From the NCBI GenBank assembly GCA_018679295.1, contig JAHHLP010000060.1, positions 1 to 9,001 of the forward strand: a stretch of DNA of 9,001 nucleotides, given 5' to 3'. A program made the position numbers and the translations under genes. The notes beneath the pieces are model-generated. The model had not been told where the DNA came from, did not search any database, and was given only the letters and a program-made list of their open reading frames with translations. This document shows positions 1 to 7,202 of this stretch, one piece after another. The DNA is from Rhodothermia bacterium (GTDB taxonomy: Bacteria > Bacteroidota > Rhodothermia > Rhodothermales > JABDKH01). Within the stretch, counting starts at the first letter, position 1, and each line of letters opens with the position of its first letter.

Positions 1-296
1 CGAATGGCCTCGCCCCATCCGCAGACGTAGTAGTCGGACACCCAGCGGGTGAGCTCCAACAGTTCCGACGTCAGGGCGGGGCGATCATCCGGGATGTCTT
101 CGATAGGTTTGTAATTGGGCGCGTCTAGGCGGTCTTCTTCCGTTTCACGAACCGACACCACGACGCCCGTAAGCGTTCGTGGCCCGAAGGACACGACGAC
201 TCGGTGGCCGGGCTCAATCTCCGACTGCCACTCTTCCGGGACCAGATAAGTGAAAGTGGTCTCAACTGGAATAGGTAGGGCGACGTCGGCTAACAC
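1..296 (-). CDS. priA: Primosomal protein N' (PriA helicase), N-terminal part, truncated by window edge
   Basis: The reading frame entering the left edge encodes about 98 residues matching the N-terminal DNA-binding domain (3'-end-binding domain) of PriA, the helicase that reloads the replisome at stalled forks. Visible family features are an opening ADVALPIPVETTFTYLVPEE, a GHRVVVSFG beta-barrel stretch, the TGVVVSV segment, and a WVSDYYVCGWGEAI stretch near residues 83-96 that resembles the conserved 'ADYY...GE' region. The helicase motifs and zinc-binding cysteines would lie beyond the edge. The proposed start is GTG at 296-294, since no in-frame ATG occurs between the end of rpe and this point. 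An ATG at 313-311 is in another frame and stops after seven codons. No clear Shine-Dalgarno precedes the GTG. It lies about 20 nt after rpe in the same direction, so the two are probably co-transcribed. Identity is fairly sure; the start is less so. Confidence 0.85.
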   Translation of the reverse strand, partial: MLADVALPIPVETTFTYLVPEEWQSEIEPGHRVVVSFGPRTLTGVVVSVRETEEDRLDAPNYKPIEDIPDDRPALTSELLELTRWVSDYYVCGWGEAI

Positions 297-316
297 GAAA
301 GGATACGGGTCATTAG

Positions 317-988
317 TCAGGCTTCCACGTGCAGAGCCTCGCGCAGCGCACGCACGCCGTCTCCGACAGACGCTCCGCCAAACACCGCACTGCCTGCCAC
401 GATCACGTCTGCTCCGGCCGCGACGACCTCGCGAATGTTCGCGGGTCCTACCCCTCCGTCCACCTCCAGGTAGGCTCCGGATCCCGCACGATCGAGCATA
501 TCACGCAGCCGCCTGATCTTGTCGGTGCTCGAAGGGATGTATGACTGTCCTCCAAATCCCGGGTTGACAGACATGACCAGTACGAGATCGACGTCGTTGA
601 GCACCTCTTCCAGCACGGAGAGCGGTGTTGACGGGTTGAGGGTGACGCCCGCAGCCGCGCCTGCGTCACGAATCTGTTGCAGCGTCCGGTTCAGGTGCGG
701 GCAGGTCTCGACGTGGACCGTCACGATGTCGGCCCCGGCTTCGACAAAGCTGTCGATAAACCTCTCGGGCTCCTCGATCATGAGGTGAACGTCGAGTAGC
801 GTATCCATCTCCTCGCGCAACGGCTTCAGAGCCCGCACGATCAGGGGACCGATGGTGATGTTCGGCACAAAATGCCCGTCCATCACGTCGACGTGGAGCC
901 AGTCGGCACCAGCCTCCAGTGCCTCTCTGCATTGATCCTCGAGATGTGCAAAGTCGGCGGACAGTATGGAGGGAGCCAGTCGGATCAT
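317..988 (-). CDS. rpe: Ribulose-phosphate 3-epimerase
   Basis: This 223-residue protein interconverts D-ribulose 5-phosphate and D-xylulose 5-phosphate in the cytosolic pentose phosphate pathway (and the Calvin cycle where present). It is a full-length TIM barrel of normal family size. The start IRLAPSILSADF is diagnostic. The metal and catalytic residues are all present: His32 and Asp34 in WLHVDVMDGHFVPN, His68 in DVHLMIEEP, and Asp177 in LEVDGGV. The flexible active-site loop MSVNPGFGGQSYI lies at 139-151, and the phosphate-binding VAGSAVFG near 197-204. The ATG at 988-986 gives the canonical N-terminus, although no Shine-Dalgarno is evident in front of it. A rho-independent terminator ends only 11 nt upstream, so the gene either depends on read-through from the nuo genes or has a promoter inside the end of nuoH. 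The priA-like gene follows closely downstream. The assignment is very secure. Confidence 0.97.
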   Translation of the reverse strand: MIRLAPSILSADFAHLEDQCREALEAGADWLHVDVMDGHFVPNITIGPLIVRALKPLREEMDTLLDVHLMIEEPERFIDSFVEAGADIVTVHVETCPHLNRTLQQIRDAGAAAGVTLNPSTPLSVLEEVLNDVDLVLVMSVNPGFGGQSYIPSSTDKIRRLRDMLDRAGSGAYLEVDGGVGPANIREVVAAGADVIVAGSAVFGGASVGDGVRALREALHVEA

Positions 989-999
989 CAGCTGCTGTC

Positions 1000-1028
1000 A
1001 AAAAAGAAGGGCGTCACGGGGACGCCCT
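1000..1028 (-). terminator. Rho-independent terminator after nuoH
   Basis: Read on the minus strand, an 8-bp stem (AGGGCGTC pairing with GACGCCCT) closes a 5-nt CCCGT loop and is followed directly by TTCTTTTTT. This is a textbook intrinsic terminator with a GC-rich stem and a U-tract. It starts about 28 nt after the nuoH stop codon and ends 11 nt before the rpe start codon. It should end the nuoA-H transcript. Because rpe starts so close behind, it could also act as a partial terminator setting the rpe-priA level relative to nuo; that is inference. Confidence 0.9.
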
Positions 1029-1056
1029 AATTTAACACGAAGATGCGCGCCAGACA

Positions 1057-2064
1057 CTAGAAGATCGCCATGATGACCGCGATTACCATCACGTTAACAA
1101 GTGCGATCGGCAAAAGGTACTTCCATCCGATGGTCATCAGCTGGTTGTACTTGAAGCGCGGAAGCGTCCATCTCACCCAGATAAAGAGGAAGGCGAAGAA
1201 GCCGGCCTTAACGACGAGGCCAAGAAGCTGAAGAATCGTCATCAACCAGCCCAGTCCAGCCTCGTAGAGCGCATCGGCGTAGAGATATTCGAAAGGCAGC
1301 AGGTAGCCACCGAAGAACAGCGTGACGATCACGAAAGAGGCGATGAAAAAGTTGACGTACTCGGCCAGGAAGAACATGCCGAATTTCATGCCGCTGTACT
1401 CGGTGTGATAACCGCCGACGAGTTCCTGCTCGGCCTCCGGCAAATCGAATGGTGCCCGGTTGGTCTCGGCGAAGGCCGTCACGAGAAATATGATGGCGCC
1501 GATCGGATTTCGGAACACGTTCCACACGAAGGCCTGATCCTCGACAATCTCGACGAGGTTTAGGGTACCCGCCATCAGGACCACAGATACGACGGCAAGG
1601 CCCATCGAAAGCTCATACGATATCATCTGTGCCGACGAGCGGAGCCCGCCGAGGAGCGAGTACTTTGAGTTGGAGCTCCATCCTGCCAATGTGATGCCGT
1701 ACACGCTGATGGAAGTCAGCGCCAGAAGCGCGAGGACGCCTACCTCGAGCGGCGCGATCACAATTCCCCGAGCCATGGGGATCAGCGCGGTCGCCGTCAT
1801 CGCGATCACAACCATGAGCCACGGCGCCAGGGAGTGGACGAAGCCGGACGCGGCCGACGGACGAATATCCTCCTTGAAAACGAGTTTGACGACATCGGCG
1901 AAAGGCTGTAGGAAGCCAAAGGGACCGACGCGGTTAGGACCGGGGCGGTTTTGGATGTAGGCAGAGACCTTTCGCTCGGCGTACACGAGTACCGAGGCCG
2001 ACACCAGAAAGAAATTGATCAGCAGAAAGCCGATCGCCGCGATCCAGTAGAGAGGAAGATCCAT
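1057..2064 (-). CDS. nuoH: NADH-quinone oxidoreductase subunit H
   Basis: A 335-residue integral membrane subunit of complex I (the ND1/Nqo8 family) that forms much of the quinone-entry chamber and joins the peripheral arm to the proton-pumping arm. It has the usual family length and several hydrophobic helices, for example about residues 7-28, 80-97, 104-124, 155-170, 230-255, 280-300 and 312-333. Conserved cytoplasmic-loop motifs are AERKVSAYIQNRPGPNRVGP (29-48), FKEDIRP (63-69), GWSSNSKYSLLGGLRSSAQM (128-147), and the acidic AETNRAPFDLPEAEQELVGG stretch (199-218), followed by YHTEYSGMKF. A WVRWTLPRFKYNQLM-type motif lies near the C-terminus. The ATG start lies 19 nt after the nuoG stop, with no obvious Shine-Dalgarno. 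It is the last nuo gene here: a terminator follows, where many bacteria would continue with nuoI. Confidence 0.98.
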   Translation of the reverse strand: MDLPLYWIAAIGFLLINFFLVSASVLVYAERKVSAYIQNRPGPNRVGPFGFLQPFADVVKLVFKEDIRPSAASGFVHSLAPWLMVVIAMTATALIPMARGIVIAPLEVGVLALLALTSISVYGITLAGWSSNSKYSLLGGLRSSAQMISYELSMGLAVVSVVLMAGTLNLVEIVEDQAFVWNVFRNPIGAIIFLVTAFAETNRAPFDLPEAEQELVGGYHTEYSGMKFGMFFLAEYVNFFIASFVIVTLFFGGYLLPFEYLYADALYEAGLGWLMTILQLLGLVVKAGFFAFLFIWVRWTLPRFKYNQLMTIGWKYLLPIALVNVMVIAVIMAIF

Positions 2065-2083
2065 TTAGCGTCGAATATTTGGT

Positions 2084-3802
2084 TTAGACCGCAGCGCCTA
2101 TCTCCATGAGTCGCACACCTTCAAGGCCCATCGCCTCGTACGTGGCGCCTTGGAAGGCATCGACTGTACCGGCAACCTCTTCCATAACTTGCCGGGGACC
2201 CTTGTAGGCCATCTCGATATCGAGCCTTTCCGCAACCTCCGGCAAACTTACCCAGCCCGGTTGGCAGTCGACGAGGTTAGTTTCGTTGTGCCACCGGTCG
2301 AATGGCGTACCGTGCCGATCCGCCCGGCTCTCACCCATCTCCATCACAAGTGTCCGGTTGACGCCCCGAATCGCTTTCGCCGGACGAACACGCTGCGCAT
2401 GACCATCGATGTTCACGAACGTACCGACGGTTTCCACAATGGTGGCCGCCGGAAGAACTACGTTTGCACCGTGCAGCGTTTCATTCGTCACGTTGTACGG
2501 GTGGAGGATGACTTTGACTGCATCCATATCGGAGGCGCTGAGGACACCGGCAACCACCGGATCCTCTTCGAGAACGTATACGAGTTTGATCTCGCCCGTC
2601 TGGATGCGCGCTGCGGCAATCTCTGCGTCGATCTCGCTCATCCCGAGGCGCTCGCAGCCTTGATGGTTGGGTGCCTTTTCGTCGGTGATGAGCCAGTCAT
2701 CGCCTTTTCCAATCTCGACGTGGCGGATGTATTGCGGAGCCGGGCTCCCGAGACTATCAGCCAGTTTCGTCAGCAGATAGTTATCCTCGACCGTCGCAAA
2801 CGGCGAGCCGATGAAGAGAACCTCTGACGGATCTACCGAGGAAAGCAGACGGGCCGCCTCTCCGTAGGCCGCGTCCCACCCGGCCGCTGAGCCGTTGATC
2901 ATGGGCCCAGCCGGGCGATCCTTGTTGAAGCGCTCGTAGTCCAGCCGATCCTCGTCTGCCAGCCAATACTCGTTGACGTCCATGTTTTGCCTGGGTGTCA
3001 CCTTCATGACGAGGTTGTCCTTGACCCAGTAATAGCAGTTCGAGCCTTTCGCGTTCGCGACCGTAATCGACGGCGTCTTGCTCATCTCCCAGATCCGCGC
3101 CTTGAAGCGGAAGTCGGCAGACGTGAGCGCGCCGACCGGGCAGATGTCAATCACATTCATTGAGTAGGGCTCGTCGAACTCCGTGCCCGGAGGAGTCATC
3201 GGGTAGTTCCGAACCCCTCGCTCAATAATCGTGAGCTGATGACTGCCCGACACCTCAGACGTGTACCGTGTACAGCGCGTGCAGTTGATGCACCGCTCGC
3301 CGTCCAGAACAACACGGGGACCGAGCCGGATATGTTTTGGCTTGTGCACCTTGTCGAACTCGAAGCGCGACCCTTCCGGACCATACTTGTACGCCTGAAT
3401 CTGGAGAGGACAGTGTCCTGCCTGGTCGCAGATAGGGCAGTCAAGTGGGTGGTTGATCAGCAGGAACTCAAGGTTGTCTTTCTGTGCCCCGGCCACTTCC
3501 TCGCTCGACCGATGCGTTTCGACGACCATGCCGTCGGTAATCTCGAGCGAGCAGCTGGTCTGCAGCTTCGGGAAGTACTGGATAACCGGATTGCCGGCTT
3601 CATCCACCTGCATCTCGCCCGTACCGCGATCCCTTGCCGGCGTGCCAACACGAACCAGGCATTGGCGGCAGTTGGCCGGCACGGACATAGACGGGTGGTA
3701 ACAGAAATGGGGCAGTTCAACGCCGATGTCCAGGCAAAACTGGAGCAGCTTCGGGCGGCCCTCGAACTCGTATGTCTCGTTATCTATTCTGACCTTGGGC
3801 AT
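2084..3802 (-). CDS. nuoG: NADH-quinone oxidoreductase subunit G, short form lacking the N7 cluster
   Basis: The 572-residue Fe-S subunit of the complex I NADH arm (75-kDa/Nqo3 family) carries electrons from the NuoF side towards NuoB. The N-terminal ferredoxin-like 2Fe-2S site (N1b) uses Cys34, Cys45, Cys48 and, after a long insert, Cys84. The His-Cys3 4Fe-4S site (N5) is His118, Cys122, Cys125 and Cys131 (HPLDCPICDQAGHC). A second 4Fe-4S site (N4) is Cys171, Cys174, Cys177 and Cys221 (CINCTRC...CPVGAL). The fourth cluster (N7) of E. coli and Thermus is absent: only Cys256 remains near that position. The C-terminal half is a degenerate molybdopterin-oxidoreductase fold, with YVLEEDPVV and NVVLPAATIVETVGTFVNIDG near residues 415-480. 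At 572 residues it is much shorter than E. coli NuoG (about 908), and the loss appears to lie within this domain. CGGAG about 6 nt before the ATG supports the start; nuoF ends 20 nt upstream. Confidence 0.97.
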   Translation of the reverse strand: MPKVRIDNETYEFEGRPKLLQFCLDIGVELPHFCYHPSMSVPANCRQCLVRVGTPARDRGTGEMQVDEAGNPVIQYFPKLQTSCSLEITDGMVVETHRSSEEVAGAQKDNLEFLLINHPLDCPICDQAGHCPLQIQAYKYGPEGSRFEFDKVHKPKHIRLGPRVVLDGERCINCTRCTRYTSEVSGSHQLTIIERGVRNYPMTPPGTEFDEPYSMNVIDICPVGALTSADFRFKARIWEMSKTPSITVANAKGSNCYYWVKDNLVMKVTPRQNMDVNEYWLADEDRLDYERFNKDRPAGPMINGSAAGWDAAYGEAARLLSSVDPSEVLFIGSPFATVEDNYLLTKLADSLGSPAPQYIRHVEIGKGDDWLITDEKAPNHQGCERLGMSEIDAEIAAARIQTGEIKLVYVLEEDPVVAGVLSASDMDAVKVILHPYNVTNETLHGANVVLPAATIVETVGTFVNIDGHAQRVRPAKAIRGVNRTLVMEMGESRADRHGTPFDRWHNETNLVDCQPGWVSLPEVAERLDIEMAYKGPRQVMEEVAGTVDAFQGATYEAMGLEGVRLMEIGAAV

Positions 3803-3822
3803 CAGTGGCTCCGTTACACGAC

Positions 3823-5169
3823 TCAGGTTTCCGCTTCCTCAAGTTCCGATTCTGGTAGCGCCGGGACCGCAACGTGACTCGGCCTGCATCGGGCAACGAA
3901 CTCGTCCCGGAACCGGTCAATCGTATATCGCACCGGCCACGCGGCCGCATCTGCCAGTGCGCAGACCGTTCGGCCCTCCATCTGCGAACACAGGTCGGCA
4001 AGAAGATCCAGATCCCGAACGCGGCCTTCGCCCCTTTCAATTCGGGAGACGATATCCTCCAGCCAACCGGTACCTTCACGGCACGGCGTACACTGTCCGC
4101 AACTTTCGTGGTGGTAGAAGTGTGTTACTCGCCGAAGCCACGACACCATGTCCGTGTCCTCATCCATCACGAGCATTCCGGCCGTCCCCATCATTGAGCC
4201 TGCCTCGCGCAGCGACTCGACGTCCATCGTCACACCGTCAATCATGTCGGCGCGGAGCGGGGGCGTCGAGCTACCTCCGGGAACGACTGCCTTGACCTTC
4301 TTGCCGCCACGAACGCCGCGAGCAACCTCTTCGATCAGGTCGGTGATCAGCATTCCCGTCGGGTATTCGTAGACGCCCGGACGGTTCACGTGCCCAGAAA
4401 TCCCATAGAGGACCGGCCCGGGATGTTTGGCCGCCCCGAGGCCGGCGTACCAGCTTGCGCCCCGTTCCAGTATGAGCGGGACGCAGGCAAGCGTCTCGAC
4501 ATTGTTGATGGTGGTCGGCCTTCCGAAAACGCCGTACTGCGCCGGAAACGGCGGCTTGATCCTGGGATAGGCACGTTTACCTTCCAGCGATTCCATCAGA
4601 CTGGTCTCTTCACCGCAGATGTACGCGCCGGCGCCCTTGTGAATGATGAGCTCACAAGAAAAGTCTGACCCTAGTATGTTCTTACCGACGTAGCCTTTGG
4701 CGTATGCTTTCGCCAGCTCCGTCTCCATCTGGTCGATCCAATCCGCATACTCACCGCGAACGTACAGGTAGCAGGTCGAAATCGACATCGCGTAGCACGC
4801 GATCATGATCCCTTCAAAGACGAGGTGCGGGTTGTACTCCATGAGCTGCCGGTCCTTGAACGTGCCCGGCTCACTCTCGTCGCCATTGCAGCAGAGGTAT
4901 CGCGGTCCGCCGTCCGGCTTGGGCATGAAGCTCCACTTGAGGCCGCAACCAAAGCTGGCGCCGCCGCGGCCGCGGAGACCGCTTGCCTTCACCTCGTCCG
5001 TGACCGCTGTCGGGGTCCACTTCTCCCCCTTGATGGCATCCTTTAGCGCTTTGTATCCGCCGTTGGCCTCATAGACGTCGATCCTGTGAAGGTCCTTGAT
5101 CGGCGGAAGCAGAACACGCTCGTACTTCCGCCACTCGCCCGCTTTTGTCTTTGCAGTCTTCGCTTCCAT
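3823..5169 (-). CDS. nuoF: NADH-quinone oxidoreductase subunit F (NADH- and FMN-binding)
   Basis: This 448-residue flavoprotein (51-kDa/Nqo1 family) binds NADH and FMN and passes electrons to 4Fe-4S cluster N3, the entry point of complex I in the cytosol. The glycine-rich FMN/NADH motif GLRGRGGASFGCGLKW spans residues 64-79. It is followed by NGDESEPGTFKDR (95-107), the nucleotide-binding stretch GAGAYICGEETSLMESLEG (179-197), and the SLBB-domain region GHVNRPGVYEYPTG (259-272). The N3 ligands are Cys357, Cys360, Cys363 (ESCGQCTPCREG) and Cys403 (TVCALADAAAWP). The usual AGFPTG or AGFSTG within the first motif reads ASFGCG here, a notable variation. The C-terminus carries a short acidic tail. 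The ATG lies 3 nt after the nuoE stop, so the two are probably translationally coupled. Length and motifs are otherwise normal. Confidence 0.98.
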   Translation of the reverse strand: MEAKTAKTKAGEWRKYERVLLPPIKDLHRIDVYEANGGYKALKDAIKGEKWTPTAVTDEVKASGLRGRGGASFGCGLKWSFMPKPDGGPRYLCCNGDESEPGTFKDRQLMEYNPHLVFEGIMIACYAMSISTCYLYVRGEYADWIDQMETELAKAYAKGYVGKNILGSDFSCELIIHKGAGAYICGEETSLMESLEGKRAYPRIKPPFPAQYGVFGRPTTINNVETLACVPLILERGASWYAGLGAAKHPGPVLYGISGHVNRPGVYEYPTGMLITDLIEEVARGVRGGKKVKAVVPGGSSTPPLRADMIDGVTMDVESLREAGSMMGTAGMLVMDEDTDMVSWLRRVTHFYHHESCGQCTPCREGTGWLEDIVSRIERGEGRVRDLDLLADLCSQMEGRTVCALADAAAWPVRYTIDRFRDEFVARCRPSHVAVPALPESELEEAET

Positions 5170-5172
5170 ATC

Positions 5173-5847
5173 CTATTCGACGGTCTCTGCTACAGGCGGT
5201 GTTCTGTATGCCTCGGTCTTGTCCACATCGGTCCGGCGGTTGCCCCCCATCTCGTCCTCGTCCTGCGGCAACGTGATCGAAGTAAAGCTCGGCATCTGGC
5301 CATTCTGCAAGGCGTCGACAAGCGCGTCGACTTTCTCGCGAGTAAGATGATGGACGTACGGCCCGTTGGTCACCTGAAGCATGGGCGCGCTTCCGCAGGC
5401 ACCCAGACACTCGACCTCCTGGATCGTGAAGAGACCGTCGTCGGTCGTCTCTCCCTTATGAATCTCCAGCTTCTCCTCCAGATAGTGGAGAATGTCATAG
5501 CCGCCGCAAACCTGACAGGAGAAGCACGTGCATACGTCGAGCACGTACTTGCCGGTCTTGTTCTTGTAATACTGTGTGTAGAAGGTGGCCACCCCGTATG
5601 CCTGGGCGTAAGGGATGCCTACTTCATCGGCAACGAGCTGGATAACGTCCGGGTGCAGGAAGCCAAACTTCTCCTGAGCGAGCCACAACGCCTTCATGAT
5701 CGCGCCGTCTGGCTTCTCGTACTCCTCGACGAACCCGGCGATGCGCTTCTTCTCCTCACTTGCAAAGACGAGGTCTTCCTTGGAGAAAGCCGGCTTCGGA
5801 TCGCGATCCGGAAGCTTCACCACCTTTCCGTGTCCAGATTCTGCCAT
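5173..5847 (-). CDS. nuoE: NADH-quinone oxidoreductase subunit E (2Fe-2S, 24-kDa type)
   Basis: A 224-residue thioredoxin-fold subunit that pairs with NuoF and holds the off-path 2Fe-2S cluster N1a. The helical N-terminal region includes ALWLAQEKFGFL (53-64) and GVATFYTQYY (85-94), the usual signature before the cluster domain. The cluster ligands fit Cys106 and Cys111 (C-x4-C in VCTCFSC) and Cys147 and Cys151 (ECLGACGSAP). Two extra cysteines, Cys108 and Cys114, sit inside and beside the first pair. A low-complexity polar tail of about 40 residues (from about 185) extends past the fold, making it longer than the roughly 160-180 residues common in bacteria. GGGAG about 6 nt before the ATG is one of the few good Shine-Dalgarno sequences in the operon and fixes the start. 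Its ATG is 10 nt after nuoD, and nuoF follows 3 nt after its stop. Confidence 0.97.
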   Translation of the reverse strand: MAESGHGKVVKLPDRDPKPAFSKEDLVFASEEKKRIAGFVEEYEKPDGAIMKALWLAQEKFGFLHPDVIQLVADEVGIPYAQAYGVATFYTQYYKNKTGKYVLDVCTCFSCQVCGGYDILHYLEEKLEIHKGETTDDGLFTIQEVECLGACGSAPMLQVTNGPYVHHLTREKVDALVDALQNGQMPSFTSITLPQDEDEMGGNRRTDVDKTEAYRTPPVAETVE

Positions 5848-5857
5848 CCGTATCTCC

Positions 5858-7183
5858 CTACTTGTCTGCTTCGCCCATCACAGGATCGACCGTCCCGATC
5901 AGAATAACCATATCGCCGATGGCTCCTCCCTCCATCATAGGCTCGAGAGCCTGGAGGTTTGTGAAGCTGGGCGAGTTGATGCGCACCCGCCACGGCTTCC
6001 CCGTTCCATCCGATATCAGATAGAAGCCGAGTTCACCTTTGGGTGCCTCCGTGGCGTGATACGTCTCCACGCCTTTCGGCGGGCACACTCCCGTGTCCGT
6101 GTACATGAAGTCGTGAATCATGCCTTCCATGGAGTAGTAGACTTCGTCCTTGGAGGCATATGCGTGCTTGGCGTTGTCCTCGCGAATGGGGCCCTCTGGC
6201 AAATTTTCGAGACACTGCCTGACGATCTTCACGCTCTCCTTCATCTCGTCCACCCGAACGAAGTACCGGGCGAGACAATCTCCTTCGGATCTGATGGGGA
6301 TATTGAAGTCGACGTCGTTGTACTTGAGGTACGGCTCGAAGCGACGTATGTCATAGGCCACGCCGGAGCCCCTGAGGTTCGGACCGGTCATACCCATTTG
6401 CACGACCTCCTCGGCGCTCAGAACTCCGACGCCGTTGTTCCGATCGATCCAGATACGATTCCTGTTGAGCAGTTTTTCCCATCCGTCCACGGCTTCGGGA
6501 AAGTTGTCCGTGAAGTCGCGGATCATGGCGAGAGACGTATCGGAGACGTCAGAAGCCAGGCCTCCGATTCGGCTATGTGATACCGTAAATCGGGCGCCTG
6601 CCACCTCGTCGAAGATCTTGTAGAGGTCTTCCCGGTATTGGAAGGTCCACAGGAATACAGACAGCGCGCCGGCGTCCATCAGGCCGACGCCTAGCCACAA
6701 CAGATGGGCCGAGATGCGTGCCAGCTCGCACATCATGGTGCGAATCCATTGAGCCCGCTCCGGTACCTCGATCGCCGCAATCTTCTCGACTGCCAGACAC
6801 CATGCGACGTTGTTAGAATAAGGTGCCAGGTAATCCATGCGGTCGGTGTACGGCATGAACTCCTGATAGGTCTTCGACTCCGCCAGTTTCTCGATGCCCC
6901 GGTGTAGGTAGCCGAGGTCGAGCACGCACTTCTCAATGATCTCGCCATCCAGCTTGACGGCACAACGGAGCACACCGTGCGTAGCCGGGTGCTGCGGGCC
7001 AATGTTGAGCGTCATCTCATTCTCAAGCGGATCTTCCGCACGCTCACGAGCATCGTCCGGGTGATGCTTCTCCTCCAGCCACGCGTGTTTGCTTTCGAGC
7101 CTCTTGTAAATAGCCTCGTTGTGGCGCGGCCAGAAGCTGAACTTCTCGGAGCGCTTCTCAATACTTGTAACGATGCTGCTCAT
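5858..7183 (-). CDS. nuoD: NADH-quinone oxidoreductase subunit D (49-kDa type)
   Basis: A 441-residue peripheral-arm subunit (Nqo4 family) related to the large subunit of NiFe hydrogenases; with NuoB it forms the quinone-reduction pocket. The signature NIGPQHPATHGVLR is at 60-73, followed by GYLHRGIEK (91-99) and PYTDRMDYLAPYSNNVAW (111-128). His69 and Tyr118 align by spacing with the quinone-headgroup ligands His38 and Tyr87 of the Thermus subunit. The C-terminus has the standard SDGTGKPWRVRINSPSFTNL and ends in GTVDPVMGEADK. The start taken is ATG at 7183-7181, 19 nt after the nuoC stop. A longer reading from TTG at 7270 would overlap nuoC and add an arginine-rich stretch unlike the family. 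No strong Shine-Dalgarno is present. The first roughly 55 residues, rich in charged residues, form an N-terminal extension before the conserved core. NuoC is a separate gene, not fused as in E. coli. Confidence 0.97.
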   Translation of the reverse strand: MSSIVTSIEKRSEKFSFWPRHNEAIYKRLESKHAWLEEKHHPDDARERAEDPLENEMTLNIGPQHPATHGVLRCAVKLDGEIIEKCVLDLGYLHRGIEKLAESKTYQEFMPYTDRMDYLAPYSNNVAWCLAVEKIAAIEVPERAQWIRTMMCELARISAHLLWLGVGLMDAGALSVFLWTFQYREDLYKIFDEVAGARFTVSHSRIGGLASDVSDTSLAMIRDFTDNFPEAVDGWEKLLNRNRIWIDRNNGVGVLSAEEVVQMGMTGPNLRGSGVAYDIRRFEPYLKYNDVDFNIPIRSEGDCLARYFVRVDEMKESVKIVRQCLENLPEGPIREDNAKHAYASKDEVYYSMEGMIHDFMYTDTGVCPPKGVETYHATEAPKGELGFYLISDGTGKPWRVRINSPSFTNLQALEPMMEGGAIGDMVILIGTVDPVMGEADK

Positions 7184-7202
7184 AGTCGTCCGGTAAGCGG
7201 GA

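Noticed and set aside
996..1001. Perfect TTGACA (-35-like) on the minus strand just before rpe
   Set aside because: It overlaps the terminator U-tract and lies 7 nt from the rpe ATG, so a promoter using it would start inside the coding region; no -10 element at proper spacing.
2150..2827. Plus-strand open frame of 225 codons opposite nuoG
   Set aside because: Fully inside nuoG on the other strand; no homology signal recognised and no ribosome-binding site that stands out.
3239..3877. Plus-strand open frame of 212 codons opposite the nuoG start and nuoF end
   Set aside because: Covers the conserved NuoG cluster motifs in antisense; best explained as a codon-bias shadow.
5086..5907. Plus-strand open frame of 273 codons opposite nuoE and the start of nuoF
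   Set aside because: Antisense to strongly conserved genes, with Leu/Arg-rich composition typical of a shadow frame and no motif.
5696..6580. Long plus-strand open frame (294 codons) opposite nuoE/nuoD
   Set aside because: It lies antisense to two clear complex I genes and its translation shows no recognisable domain; a GC-rich genome yields such mirror frames by chance.
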